A DNA stretch of 64,000 nucleotides from CAVVKW01 sp963761705 (GCA_963761705.1 CAVXHK010000003.1:310001-374000); one strand, 5' to 3'. Positions 1 through 8,189 are shown, counted from the stretch's first letter. Numbers and translations: made by a program. Notes: generated by a model from the letters alone, not told the origin.

Positions 1-45
1 GGAGAACTTTCATTGGTTGAAGTCCAGCCCGAGGGAGCGCGGAAA

Positions 46-1665
46 TCAAGCGCCAACGGCGTCGGCGCTCGCCGTCGGCTGGGGTTTGACGAGGTAGCGG
101 ACTCCCATGGCGATGACGAAAAGGCCCAGGGCGAGCTGCAGGATGGCTGCGGTGCGCAGAAGGGTGTCCAGCTGCGAATCGAGAGCCATCGTGATCATGG
201 CGGTGAGCGGCATCGCGATCATGAGGGCGGCGGGGAGGGCTGCGAACCAGATCGCGATCCGTCGGCTGCGGAGGAAAACGGTGATCGTGACGAGCGCAAG
301 GGCGGCAAGAAGTTGGTTCGTCGCGCCGAAGAGAGGCCAAAGGGCTTTCCAAGCGGGGATGAGTTCGCCGCTGAGGCCCGTGAATTTTTGAGCGGCGAGA
401 ATGCCGGAGATCCCGACGATGGCGGCGGTCGAGGCGAGTCGTGCGGGGAGGCCGTGCCAACCGAAAAGTTCCTCGACGAGGAAACGGGCGAGCCGGGTGC
501 ACGTATCGAGAGTTGTCAGGAGGAATGTGCTCACGGCGAGGGTGGCGAACTCCACACCGAGCTTTTCCGGGACGCCCAACGCCCCGAAAAAGACGGCGGC
601 TCCGTTGGCGAAAGTGTCGATCGCGCTGCCCTTCATGCCGCCGACGACGGCGATGCAGCCGAGGGCAAAAGTCGCGAGGACCGCCTCAACGAGCATGCCG
701 CCATAAGCCACGCGGCGGACGTCGGTTTCGCGATCGAGTTGCTTCGAAGTCGTGCCGCTGGCGACCATGCTGTGAAAGCCGCTGCACGCTCCGCAGGCGA
801 CGGTGATGAAAAGAAACGGCACGAGTAGGCCGAGGTTCTCGCTGCGGAATCCGGTGAAGAAATTGAGTTGGAAGTTCTGGTGCGCGAAAAGAGCGCCGAC
901 GAGTCCGAGGGCGAGGATGGCGTAGAGAAACGTCGCGCTGAGGAAGTCGCGCGGCTGCATGAGCCAACCGACGGGCAAGATCGCGGCGGCGAAGCAGTAG
1001 AGGAGAACGATGGTGATCCAAGCGTCTTTGCTGAGAGCAGGCGCAGGGAAGAAATGCCCAATGGCCAGTCCGGCGTAGGTGAGCGCGACGAAGATCGCGA
1101 TCGATGCCCAGTAGGGGAGTCTCGTGCGAGTGATGACGAGACCGAACGCGATTGCCATGAGAACGAACCAACCCGAGGCCGTCGCGACGGCGGGTGCGCT
1201 GACAAATCCAACCGCCGTCAGGTCGAGAAAGACGATAATGACGTAGATGAGCGTCAGTAGGACGAAGAGAAGTAGCAGCTTTCCGGTCCGTTCGCCGACG
1301 ATGTCGCGCGCGGCGGCGATGATCGATTTCCCGCCGTAGCGCAGGCTCATGATCGTCGAGCCAAAGTCGTGAACGCCGCCGACGAAGATCGCGCCGAAGA
1401 GCACCCAGAGCCAGACCGGCCCCCAGCCAAACGCTGCGGCGGCGATGATCGGTCCAACGATGGGACCGGCCCCCGCGATGGAGGAGAAGTGGTGGCCGAA
1501 GACGACGGACGCCCGGGTCGGAACGTAGTCGATGCCATCGTTGACGACGTGCGCCGGGGTTGGGTTGGCGTCGTCGACGCCGGTCTGGCGCTCGAGAAAG
1601 CGACCGTAGTAACGGTAGGCAAGCGCCGTGAGGGCGAGGGAGGCGAGGAGGAGGATGGCGAGCAT
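46..1665 (-). CDS. cstA: Carbon starvation protein CstA-family transporter
   Basis: The 539-residue protein is almost entirely hydrophobic, with more than a dozen predicted membrane segments, and matches the CstA family, which imports peptides or pyruvate across the inner membrane. Family features include the N-terminal AHVVNDGIDYVPT region, the HHFSSIAGAGPIVGP segment near residue 60, and the SGFHSMVASGTTSKQ segment near residue 300. It is shorter than the roughly 700-residue E. coli CstA, as in the short CstA/BtsT-type branch. ATG at 1665 begins directly with a membrane segment. It is transcribed away from the insertion sequence that starts about 75 bp upstream, so the element may have altered its promoter region. 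The substrate cannot be decided from sequence. Confidence 0.9.
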   Translation of the reverse strand: MLAILLLASLALTALAYRYYGRFLERQTGVDDANPTPAHVVNDGIDYVPTRASVVFGHHFSSIAGAGPIVGPIIAAAAFGWGPVWLWVLFGAIFVGGVHDFGSTIMSLRYGGKSIIAAARDIVGERTGKLLLLFVLLTLIYVIIVFLDLTAVGFVSAPAVATASGWFVLMAIAFGLVITRTRLPYWASIAIFVALTYAGLAIGHFFPAPALSKDAWITIVLLYCFAAAILPVGWLMQPRDFLSATFLYAILALGLVGALFAHQNFQLNFFTGFRSENLGLLVPFLFITVACGACSGFHSMVASGTTSKQLDRETDVRRVAYGGMLVEAVLATFALGCIAVVGGMKGSAIDTFANGAAVFFGALGVPEKLGVEFATLAVSTFLLTTLDTCTRLARFLVEELFGWHGLPARLASTAAIVGISGILAAQKFTGLSGELIPAWKALWPLFGATNQLLAALALVTITVFLRSRRIAIWFAALPAALMIAMPLTAMITMALDSQLDTLLRTAAILQLALGLFVIAMGVRYLVKPQPTASADAVGA

Positions 1666-1753
1666 TTCGGATGGGAAGCCCGGTGATCAAAGCACGCGTT
1701 CAGCGGGAGACAAGTCGCGACGAACTGGGTCGAGGCGGGCGGCTACAAATTCC

Positions 1754-1826
1754 CTGTCGGGGCCGGAGCAAAACGGGACAGAGACGGAGCAAAACCGGAA
1801 TAGGAGACGGAGCAAAACCGGACAGG
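1754..1826 (+). repeat. Left IS end with three iterated transposase-binding-like repeats
   Basis: Three head-to-tail copies of a CGGAGCAAAACCGGA-type motif occur at about 1763-1778, 1784-1799 and 1807-1822. The first copy carries one mismatch. They share orientation and spacing of about 21-23 bp. The inverted right end carries two copies, so the ends are asymmetric. Confidence 0.8.
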
Positions 1827-1838
1827 GGGGTGGAAGCA

Positions 1839-1903
1839 GCGCGGGAAGCGCCTCGGAGGCGGCCGGAGCGGAGCGGAGGCCGCCGGAGAGGCGCTTCCCG
1901 CGC
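1839..1903. repeat. Large GC-rich hairpin inside the IS left region
   Basis: Arms at 1839-1864 and 1878-1903 are complementary over about 26 bp with two mismatches, around a 13-nt loop. It lies between the iterated left end and the transposase start. It could act as a terminator protecting the transposase from outside transcription, but it has no T-tract. Confidence 0.7.
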
Positions 1904-1997
1904 TGGCGCGCTTGGTGGGGGCGGCTTGGAAATGCCTTTCCCAAGCAGATGGCCACTTTGCTTTGGCTCGGCTTCCGGCGTGGACGATGATCCTGCG

Positions 1998-3164
1998 ATG
2001 AAAAAAAGCAGTTAGCCCACCGCCATCCCGCCGGGTTCGTCCGACGCACGCTTGCAGACTTCAACGCAGGAACCCTCGACGCGGCCACGGCAGCTGCGCA
2101 TCTGGGAGTGAGCCGCTCCCGGCTCTACGAACTGCGCGGAGTCTTCCTGCGGGAACGCGCCGACTACGGACCGAAGGCCAGCGGGGGAGACCGGTCCGAG
2201 GACTGGCCTGCCAAGACGCGATGCCTGCTCGAGGAGTTCCTTCCCCTTCAAAATCCGCCCAACTACCAGCTCGTCGCCGATGAACTCGAACGCCTCTGCG
2301 GATTTCGCCGGGCGCGCTCCACGGTCGAGGCCCACGTCAAAGCGCACTACGCGCATCTGGTGCCCTCTGCGGCCCGCAAGCCCCGGGTTTACCGACGCTT
2401 CCGCCGCGAGCACATCGGAGAAGCTCTGGCAACACGACAGTTCCATCCACCAGTGGTGGCCAGCCAACTCCAAGCAGACCCTCCTGCTCACCGTGGACGA
2501 CGCATCCGGACTCAATCTCGCGGGCCGTTTCGTCGGGTCGGACACCACTTGGAACCACTTCGAGCACTTCCGCGAAGCCTTCACCCGCTGGGGGCTTCCC
2601 GAGATCCTCTACACCGATGGTCTGAGCCTCTTCGGACCGAGTTCTACCGACGACCATCGCGATCCCCAAAGCGAGTTCCAGCGCGCCATGCTGGGGCTGG
2701 GCTCCGCCCACCTCGTGGCTCCCACCCCGCAGGCCAAGGGCAAGATCGAGCGGCGCTTCGGCACCTTCCAGCGACGCCTGGTCACCTTGCTCGCACACGC
2801 CCACGCCACAACTTGGCCGCAAGCCGACGCCATCCTCCAGATGGAGATCGAGCGACAGAACCTCAAGCTCAACCGCTCGTCCGGCAAAATCCCCCTCGAA
2901 GTCTGGGAGATCCAGTCCCTCCGTGGCCACACTCGCCTGCGTCCTCCTCCGTCTCCTGCCCTCCTCGATCTCCACCTCTCACTCCGCCTCTCCCGACGCG
3001 TGAACAACGACCACACCGTCGATTTTGAAGGCCGTAACTACGAGATCTCGTCCACCCTTCGCAAGCGCATCACCATCGTGCATCACCCCGCTCGCCAATT
3101 TTGGGTTGTCGAGCATCCGCCAAAACACGTTTGGCCTCCTATTTTAGCCCATTACAGCCTCTGA
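1998..3164 (+). pseudogene. DDE/integrase-core transposase, two frame breaks
   Basis: Read across two breaks, the product is an N-terminal helix-turn-helix (AAAHLGVSRSRLYELR, about 2085-2130) followed by a retroviral-integrase-like catalytic core. The core includes LWQHDSSIHQWW, TLLLTVDDASG, EILYTDGLSLF and APTPQAKGKIERRFGTFQ, where the last Glu and the earlier Asp residues fit a DDE triad. The first break is in the A7 run at 2001-2007 just after ATG 1998: with eight A's the ATG would run into the HTH frame. The second is an extra A at 2421-2422, where HIGE must join LWQHD. The C-terminal beta domain (VDFEGRNYEISST) is intact to the stop at 3164. Slippage-based expression, real decay or read error are all possible. 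Confidence 0.8.
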
Positions 3165-3167
3165 ATA

Positions 3168-3219
3168 CCTGTCCGGTTTTGCTCCGGCAAGAAATCCGGT
3201 TTTGCTCCGTCGCCGACAG
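3168..3219 (-). repeat. Right IS end with two iterated repeats
   Basis: Two inverted copies of the CGGAGCAAAACCGGA motif lie at about 3168-3187 and 3194-3212, and the end terminates in CCGACAG at 3213-3219. The arrangement mirrors the left end but has one copy fewer. Confidence 0.8.
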
Positions 3220-3287
3220 CGGCTACAAATTCCCTTGCCTCCCCCGGACCGCCGTGAGACTGTCGCCGACCGACAAAAAGACGACTC

Positions 3288-3548
3288 ATGGCAAATACCG
3301 AGACATCCGAAGCCGCATCGCTGCAGCTTCACGAAAAAGACACTGGCAGCGCTGACGTGCAGATTGCGTTGCTGACAAAACGAATTAACGAGCTCACCGA
3401 GCACCTCAAGGTCCACGCGAAGGACCACTCGTCCCGCCGCGGATTGCTCAAGATGGTCGCCCAGCGGCGCAAGCTTCTCGATTACCTGAAGCGCACCGCT
3501 GAGGAACGCTACCAGACTGTCCTCAAGACGCTTCAGCTCCGCAAGTAG
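3288..3548 (+). CDS. rpsO: 30S ribosomal protein S15
   Basis: This 86-residue protein has the S15 signature, with the LHEKDTGSADVQIALLTKRI and KDHSSRRGLLKMVAQRRKLLDYL helices that bind 16S rRNA in the platform of the small subunit. Length is close to the usual 88-89. It is followed by pnp, the conserved rpsO-pnp order of many bacteria. The right end of the insertion sequence lies about 50-70 bp upstream of the ATG, so the present promoter region is short and may partly derive from the element. Confidence 0.98.
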   Translation: MANTETSEAASLQLHEKDTGSADVQIALLTKRINELTEHLKVHAKDHSSRRGLLKMVAQRRKLLDYLKRTAEERYQTVLKTLQLRK

Positions 3549-3568
3549 GGCGGAGCCAACCAATCTCG

Positions 3569-3616
3569 AAACTCGTGGGAAGCCCCGGCAATTGTTAGCT
3601 GGGGCTTCTTGAGTTT
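3569..3616. terminator. Stem-loop between rpsO and pnp
   Basis: AAACTC(gtgg)GAAGCCCC pairs with GGGGCTTC(tt)GAGTTT around a short AT-rich loop, giving a long interrupted stem. A weak T-tract follows. By position it may attenuate read-through or act as an RNA-processing site like the RNase III site of the E. coli rpsO-pnp transcript; the latter is inference. Confidence 0.6.
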
Positions 3617-3669
3617 CCCATACCCCTCGCGTCGCATTGGGCGGCGCGAATTCTGAAAGAAAAAACACC

Positions 3670-5808
3670 ATGTCACATTCCGTAAGCGCCCAGGTGGGCA
3701 ATCAAGAAATCTCCTTTGAAACCGGCAAGATCGCCCGGCTGGCCGATGGCTCGGTCACCGTTCGTTCCGGCGAATCCATCATCTTCGTGAGCGCCGTTTC
3801 GGCGACCAAGATCAAGGACGGCCAAGACTGGTTCCCGCTGACCGTCGACTACCGCGAAAAAGCAGCCGCCGTCGGCAAATTCCCCGGTGGTTATTTCAAA
3901 CGTGAGGGCCGTCCCTCCGAGAAGGAAACCCTCACGGCCCGCATGACGGATCGTCCGCTGCGCCCGCTCTTCCCGAAGGGCTACCTTTACGACACGCAGA
4001 TCATCAGCATTCTTCTCAGCGCCGACGGCGAGATCGATCCCGACATCCTCAGCATCAACGGCGCTTCGGCCGCGTTGTGCGTCTCCGACATTCCGTTCGC
4101 CGGGCCGATTGGCGCGGTGCGGGTGGGTCGCGTTGGCGGTGAGTTCGTCGTCAATCCCCTCCACTCCGAGCGGGCCGAGAGCGATCTCGACCTCGTCTAC
4201 GTCGGAACGGGCGAAGAAGTCATCATGATCGAAGGCGAAGCCGAAGAGCTCCCGGAAGATCAATTCCTTGCCGCCCTCGATTTTGCGAAGGGCCACGTGA
4301 AAGTCCTCGTTGAAGCTCAGAAGCAGCTCGCCGCCGAGGCTGGCAAGGTGAAACGCGAAGTCCCTCTCTTCACCGTGAAAGACGAGCTGCTCGAAGTGGC
4401 CTACTCCGTCGCCGGAGACCGCATCGAGTCAGCCCTCTACACGACCGGCAAAGTCGCCCGGGCGAAAGCCGTAGGTGCACTGCGCACGGAAGTGTCCCAG
4501 GCCATCACCGAGAAGTTCCCGGAAGCGGGTTCTTTCGAGATCTCGCAGGCCTTCGATTACCTGGAGAAGAAAGCGTTCCGCATCAGCATCCTCGACCGCA
4601 AGGAGCGATGCGATGGTCGCGGCGTGAAAGATCTGCGCGGACTCAGCTCCGAAGTCGGCTTGCTCCCACGCTCGCACGGTTCGTCTCTGTTCACCCGCGG
4701 GGAGACGCAATCGCTCGCGCTCACGACCCTCGCGACGACCGACGAAGCTCAGATGATCGACGCTTACGGTGGCGGCGAGACGCGCAAGCGCTTCATGCTC
4801 CACTATAACTTCCCGCCGTTTTCGGTCGGTGAGACGGGCCGCTTCGGTGGTCAGAGTCGCCGAGAGATCGGCCACGGAGCGCTCGCCGAGCGGTCGGTTG
4901 CGCCGGTTATCCCCGATGAATCGGAATTCCCTTACGCGATCCGCGTGACCAGCGAGATCATGGAATCGAACGGTTCAAGCTCGATGGCGAGTGTCTGTGC
5001 GGGTTGCCTCGCGCTTCTCGACGCCGGCGTGCCACTCAAGCGCTCGGTCGCCGGCATCTCGGTAGGCCTCGTCACCGAGTTTGGTGGTGACGGACAGCTC
5101 GGACGCTACACGACGATGTTGGACATCCTCGGATCGGAAGATCACTACGGCGACATGGACTTCAAGCTTTGCGGCACCGAAGTTGGCGTCACGGGCTTCC
5201 AGCTCGACCTGAAACTCGCTGGCATCAGCCACGAGATCATGGCGGAAGCCGTGCAACTCGCGAAAGAAGGCCGCACGCAAGTCCTCGAGCACATGGCGAC
5301 CACGATCTCCACGCATCGCACGGAGATGAACCAATACGCGCCGCGCATCGAGACGGTGAAGATCCCAGCGGACAAGATCGGCCTCCTCATCGGCCCGGGC
5401 GGTAAGACGATCAAGGGGATCGTTGCCGAGACCGGTGCCGAGATCAACATCGACGACGACGGATCGGTTCACATCTACTCGAACAACGGCGACAGCCTCG
5501 CGCGAGCGAAGGAGATCATCACCGGAATGACCAAGGAGATCACGGTCGGCGAGATGTACCAGGGCACGGTGGTCTCGATCAAAGAATTCGGTTGCTTCGT
5601 CGAGGTGCTTCCCGGCAAGGACGGTCTCGTCCACGTCTCCGAGCTGGCGGACTTCCGCGTGAACCGCGTCGAAGACGTGGTCAAGCAGGGCGACGCCATC
5701 TGGGTCAAATGCATCGGCGTCGACGACAAGGGCCGCGTGAAGCTCAGCCGCAAGGCCGCGATGAAAGATCGTGATCAGGCGGAGACGAGCGAGGAAGCCG
5801 CCGCGTAA
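3670..5808 (+). CDS. pnp: Polynucleotide phosphorylase
   Basis: PNPase is the phosphorolytic 3'-5' exoribonuclease of the RNA degradosome. The 712-residue product has two RNase PH-like domains: GGYFKREGRPSEKETLTARM in the first, and SHGSSLFTRGETQSL and FPPFSVGETGRFGG in the second. These are followed by a KH domain (IGLLIGPGGKTIKGI near residue 572) and an S1 domain (GTVVSIKEFGCFVEVLPGKDG near residues 630-660). The catalytic-site GSSSMASVCAG segment is present. ATG 3670 was preferred to the in-frame ATG at 3637 because family members begin at MSHSV and an A-rich purine stretch precedes it. It ends before a strong terminator. Confidence 0.98.
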   Translation: MSHSVSAQVGNQEISFETGKIARLADGSVTVRSGESIIFVSAVSATKIKDGQDWFPLTVDYREKAAAVGKFPGGYFKREGRPSEKETLTARMTDRPLRPLFPKGYLYDTQIISILLSADGEIDPDILSINGASAALCVSDIPFAGPIGAVRVGRVGGEFVVNPLHSERAESDLDLVYVGTGEEVIMIEGEAEELPEDQFLAALDFAKGHVKVLVEAQKQLAAEAGKVKREVPLFTVKDELLEVAYSVAGDRIESALYTTGKVARAKAVGALRTEVSQAITEKFPEAGSFEISQAFDYLEKKAFRISILDRKERCDGRGVKDLRGLSSEVGLLPRSHGSSLFTRGETQSLALTTLATTDEAQMIDAYGGGETRKRFMLHYNFPPFSVGETGRFGGQSRREIGHGALAERSVAPVIPDESEFPYAIRVTSEIMESNGSSSMASVCAGCLALLDAGVPLKRSVAGISVGLVTEFGGDGQLGRYTTMLDILGSEDHYGDMDFKLCGTEVGVTGFQLDLKLAGISHEIMAEAVQLAKEGRTQVLEHMATTISTHRTEMNQYAPRIETVKIPADKIGLLIGPGGKTIKGIVAETGAEINIDDDGSVHIYSNNGDSLARAKEIITGMTKEITVGEMYQGTVVSIKEFGCFVEVLPGKDGLVHVSELADFRVNRVEDVVKQGDAIWVKCIGVDDKGRVKLSRKAAMKDRDQAETSEEAAA

Positions 5809-5835
5809 GCGCGCCTCGCGCTCCGCGAAAAATCG

Positions 5836-5872
5836 AAAACGGCGCACTGGCGGAAGCCGGTGCGCCGTTTTT
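5836..5872 (+). terminator. Rho-independent terminator of pnp
   Basis: A perfectly paired stem with few wobble positions runs from AAAACGGCGCACTGGC (5836-5851), through a GGAA tetraloop, to GCCGGTGCGCCGTTTT, ending in a T-run. It sits about 30 bp past the pnp stop. The A-rich start lets it act on both strands. The remaining stretch to 6022 holds no recognisable gene. Confidence 0.9.
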
Positions 5873-6022
5873 CGTGGGGGGGAGGGAGGCCGCACCGCAG
5901 GATCCTTGGCTTTTTCGAGCGAGGTTCGAAATTACGCGGCGAGCGGTTCCACGCAACGGAGGGAAACGGTATCTCACGCGTGGCCGCCGCGAGAAGAAGC
6001 GGGAGTCCGGCGGCGCGGGTCG

Positions 6023-6397
6023 TTACCTTGGTGATGATTCGAACTCTTCGAAGACGCGTTTGGCGACGCCCATCGCGTTGTAGGCGGCGGGGTAGCCGAT
6101 GTAGATGGTCATCTGGATGACGAGTTGCTCGATTTCTTGTTTGGAAAGAAGATTGCTGGCGAGAGCTCCGCGGGTGTGCCACTCGAACTGGGGGAGGCTG
6201 GCAGAGGTGACCAGGGAGGCGAGGGTGATGAGCTTGCGGGCGCGTTGGTCGAGTGCCTCGTTCGTGTAGAAGTCGGCGAATCCGTGTTCGACGACGTGTT
6301 GGGTGAGCTGCGGCGAGGCGTTCATGGCGGCGTCCACGCCGCCAGGCCCGAGGTGAAGGTCGGCGAGCGGTTTTCCCTTTTGGAATTGGTCGGTCAT
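6023..6397 (-). CDS. Carboxymuconolactone decarboxylase family protein
   Basis: The 124-residue protein has the CMD fold signature LPQFEWHTRGALASNLLSKQEIEQLVIQMTIYIGYPAA. The E-x-H pair fits the gamma-carboxymuconolactone decarboxylase active region, and the CxxC of the AhpD-type peroxidase branch is absent. The short start at 6397 (MTDQFQKGK) was chosen because the upstream in-frame extension to 6595 is low-complexity and overlaps the next gene's 3' region. Its role may be aromatic-acid metabolism or a general hydrolase-like activity; the context does not decide. Confidence 0.8.
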   Translation of the reverse strand: MTDQFQKGKPLADLHLGPGGVDAAMNASPQLTQHVVEHGFADFYTNEALDQRARKLITLASLVTSASLPQFEWHTRGALASNLLSKQEIEQLVIQMTIYIGYPAAYNAMGVAKRVFEEFESSPR

Positions 6398-6487
6398 GAG
6401 CGGAATGATTTTCTGAACAGAAGGTCGCGAAGAGCGCGAAGACGGAAAGAATACAATCGCTGGGGAGAGACTGCGGCAAACGTAGAA

Positions 6488-6516
6488 TGGGAGAAACCGC
6501 GAGGCGGCTTCTCCCA
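6488..6516 (-). terminator. Stem-loop downstream of the H1-like gene
   Basis: TGGGAGAA-ACCGC pairs with GCGG-C-TTCTCCCA. A second short hairpin, AGCCCG/CGGGCT, lies at 6525-6539. Both follow the stop of the H1-like gene on the minus strand and probably end its transcript. Confidence 0.65.
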
Positions 6517-6557
6517 TCTTGATGAGCCCGATTCGGGCTAACCCGAACGTGGACTCG

Positions 6558-6935
6558 TTACTTTTTGGCCTTCTTAGCGGCAGGCTTCTTGGCAACCGCT
6601 TTTTTGGCGGGAGCCTTGGCGACGGCAGCTTTCTTAGAAGTGGCTGCCTTCTTGGCCGGAGCGGCCTTCTTCGCTGGCGCGGCTTTTTTAGCCGGAGCGT
6701 TCTTGGCGATCGCCTTGGTGGCCGGTGCTTTCTTGGCAGGTGCCTTGGCGGCTGGCTTTTTGGCTGCGGCTTTTTTCACCGGAGCTGCTTTCGCTGCAGG
6801 CTTGGGCGCGACCGCTTTCTTGGCGGCTGGCTTTTTCGCCGGAGTTTTCTTAGCGACCGGAGCCTTTTTCGCTGGCGCCTTCTTGACGACTGGATTCTTG
6901 GCTGCGGCTGGTTTCTTTTTATTATTTGCTGGCAT
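6558..6935 (-). CDS. Histone H1-like Lys/Ala/Pro-rich DNA-binding protein
   Basis: The 125-residue protein is composed almost wholly of Lys, Ala and Pro in repeated KKAPAKKA/AKKPAAKK units, with no globular domain. This composition matches eukaryotic H1 C-terminal tails and bacterial H1-like nucleoid proteins such as chlamydial Hc2 and the tail of AlgP. Such proteins bind and condense DNA non-specifically. A GGGGGG purine block lies about 10 bases before the ATG and a terminator hairpin follows the stop, so it looks like a monocistronic gene. The repetitive sequence allows length variation by recombination. Confidence 0.85.
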   Translation of the reverse strand: MPANNKKKPAAAKNPVVKKAPAKKAPVAKKTPAKKPAAKKAVAPKPAAKAAPVKKAAAKKPAAKAPAKKAPATKAIAKNAPAKKAAPAKKAAPAKKAATSKKAAVAKAPAKKAVAKKPAAKKAKK

Positions 6936-7152
6936 TCTGTATCCCCCCTTTCGGTCCGCGAGTGCGGAAAATGTGAAAACAATGTGAATAACTCACGTTC
7001 TGTTGGGAATAAGTCTTCGCGAGACGACCGTCAACGGTTTTCTCTGGAGACCGGTCATTCGGCCGGTGAATGAAGCCTGGAAAGTGAGTTCGCCGAACCA
7101 CGAGGTGGTCGATGAATGGCGGGACATCGGGAGCGGGAGGACTATCCACGCA

Positions 7153-7228
7153 TGGCACGCCCGGGTGGAATCGAACCACCGACCATCGGATTAGAAGTCC
7201 GGTGCTCTATCCCCTGAGCTACGGGCGC
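7153..7228 (-). tRNA. tRNA-Arg (anticodon UCU)
   Basis: A full cloverleaf reads on the minus strand: acceptor GCGCCCG pairs with CGGGCGT, the D-arm is AGCTCAGGGGATAGAGC, and the anticodon loop CTTCTAA gives UCU. The T-arm holds GGTTCGATTCC. CCA is encoded at the 3' end (7153-7155). One G-U pair closes the acceptor and the lowest anticodon-stem pair is mismatched. Accessory PIN-domain genes lie directly upstream. Confidence 0.95.
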
Positions 7229-7305
7229 TTTGGGTTGGCTGGCCTTGATGGTAGATCCGGGTTCCCTGTAACTCAAGCGCGGAGGAGCCGCGGCTGGTTT
7301 CGAAG

Positions 7306-7815
7306 TTACGTCGTTCGCCGAGGTGCGAACTTCCGCAGGATCTGAGAAGGATGCTGAATGATTACGCCGGAAACGTCGCAGGATTCGAGGACTCTTGTCA
7401 GCATTCCCGAGTCGTGGGCGTCGGTCATGTGCGCGTCTCGAGAAATGAGAATCCCGATATCCATGAGAGCGCATTCGGCAATGATGAACGAGTCGTTCTC
7501 TTCCTCGTCCGGTAGTAGCCCTTCCGCTCGAATCTTGTAGCCGATCTGCTCCACGATCCCATGGCCGACCGCGACCAGATTGAACGGTTTGAAATGCCAT
7601 CGAAGCAGGTTCTGAAGAGCGCTGAGGGCCAACTCGGCACCCGAAGAGTCGGCTGATTGACTGATTACAAACAACTTTTGGGCAACGGTCTGGGGAACCA
7701 GTAGTCGCTCGACCTTCAGCCGTTCGAAGATCAGTTGCAGGGCATCAATCGTCGGTTCGTGATGATCGGCGTAGTCGAGGAGCACGCACGTGTCGACCGC
7801 GACCGTCGCAATCAA
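7306..7815 (-). CDS. PIN-domain protein, possible toxin or nuclease
   Basis: The 169-residue protein begins with a PIN-like strand and acidic residues (VAVDTCVLLDYADHH). It carries further acidic positions in the DEEENDSFIIAECALMDIGILISRDAHM segment, consistent with the four-acid metal site of PIN ribonucleases. Its ATG overlaps the stop of the preceding small gene by 4 bases (ATGA), the arrangement of many antitoxin-toxin pairs. It is longer than most VapC toxins (about 130 aa), so it could instead be a stand-alone PIN nuclease. The target is unknown. Confidence 0.7.
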   Translation of the reverse strand: MIATVAVDTCVLLDYADHHEPTIDALQLIFERLKVERLLVPQTVAQKLFVISQSADSSGAELALSALQNLLRWHFKPFNLVAVGHGIVEQIGYKIRAEGLLPDEEENDSFIIAECALMDIGILISRDAHMTDAHDSGMLTRVLESCDVSGVIIQHPSQILRKFAPRRTT

Positions 7816-7997
7816 TGAACCTTCGCGATGACTGGAGTGTTGCCGCCGTAAATGATGGCCATTGCTCCGCGAAAAGCTTCTTCGCGATCAGTTTCGGCCA
7901 ATCGATTCAGATCTGTTCGGTGCGAGTCAGCGATTTTCTGACCTTTCGTGAGAGCTTCTTTCGACTTGGTCTTCGCAGTCATCGGTTTTGCTTTCAT
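7812..7997 (-). CDS. Small basic protein, putative antitoxin partner
   Basis: The predicted product is 61 residues (MKAKPMTAKTKSKEAL...). It is rich in Lys and Thr at the N-terminus, with an acidic middle (LAETDREEAF), and matches no antitoxin family that I recognise. Evidence for the gene is its 4-base overlap with the PIN gene and coding continuity. ATG 7997 was preferred; ATG 7982 is also possible and no strong Shine-Dalgarno decides between them. The antitoxin role is inferred from position only. Confidence 0.5.
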   Translation of the reverse strand: MKAKPMTAKTKSKEALTKGQKIADSHRTDLNRLAETDREEAFRGAMAIIYGGNTPVIAKVH

Positions 7998-8062
7998 TCG
8001 ACGGAGACCGGGGATTTGTAGCCTTACGCTACCCGGCACTTGAGAGACGAAACACGGTCATC

Positions 8063-8076
8063 ATTGACATGTCAAT
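8063..8076. promoter_or_regulatory. Perfect 14-bp palindrome, operator-like
   Basis: ATTGACATGTCAAT is a perfect palindrome between the divergent PIN-pair and thiG genes, directly beside a tandem 10-bp repeat. It could be a dimeric repressor site for either side; no direct evidence exists. Confidence 0.4.
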
Positions 8077-8077
8077 G

Positions 8078-8122
8078 GGTAGTAACCGGTAATAACTGGT
8101 AATAATCGGTAATAATCGGTAG
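8078..8122 (+). repeat. Tandem 10-bp repeat (GGTAATAATC) upstream of thiG
   Basis: Four units, GGTAGTAACC, GGTAATAACT, GGTAATAATC and GGTAATAATC, are followed by a partial fifth, GGTAG. The period of 10 places each copy on the same face of the helix. It lies 70-110 bp before thiG. Confidence 0.85.
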
Positions 8123-8189
8123 GAGCGACCGGTGGCAACTGAGTGTGCCGCGCCTTGCCAGGAAGCGTCGGGGAGTCTAAGAAACCGAG

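Larger units (their letters stand above)
1739..3235 (+). mobile_element. Insertion sequence with iterated inverted ends and a long target duplication
   Basis: An element of about 1466 bp (roughly 1754-3219) is bounded by inverted CTGTCGG/CCGACAG tips. It is flanked by a perfect 17-bp direct repeat, GCGGCTACAAATTCCCT, at 1739-1755 and 3219-3235. Because the repeat overlaps the tips by a few bases, the true target duplication is 14-17 bp. The element carries one DDE transposase reading frame with two frame breaks. The long duplication and the integrase-like transposase resemble the IS1202-like/ISNCY group more than classical IS481, but the family assignment is inference. It sits between cstA and rpsO, very close to the start of rpsO. 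Confidence 0.85.

Noticed and set aside
8015..8035. A further copy of the IS target sequence (GGCTACAAATCCC, minus strand)
   Set aside because: Only 13 bases with one difference and no IS ends beside it; probably chance similarity.
8078..8122. Tandem 10-bp repeat as a CRISPR array
   Set aside because: Units are only 10 bp with no spacers; no cas genes are present in the window.
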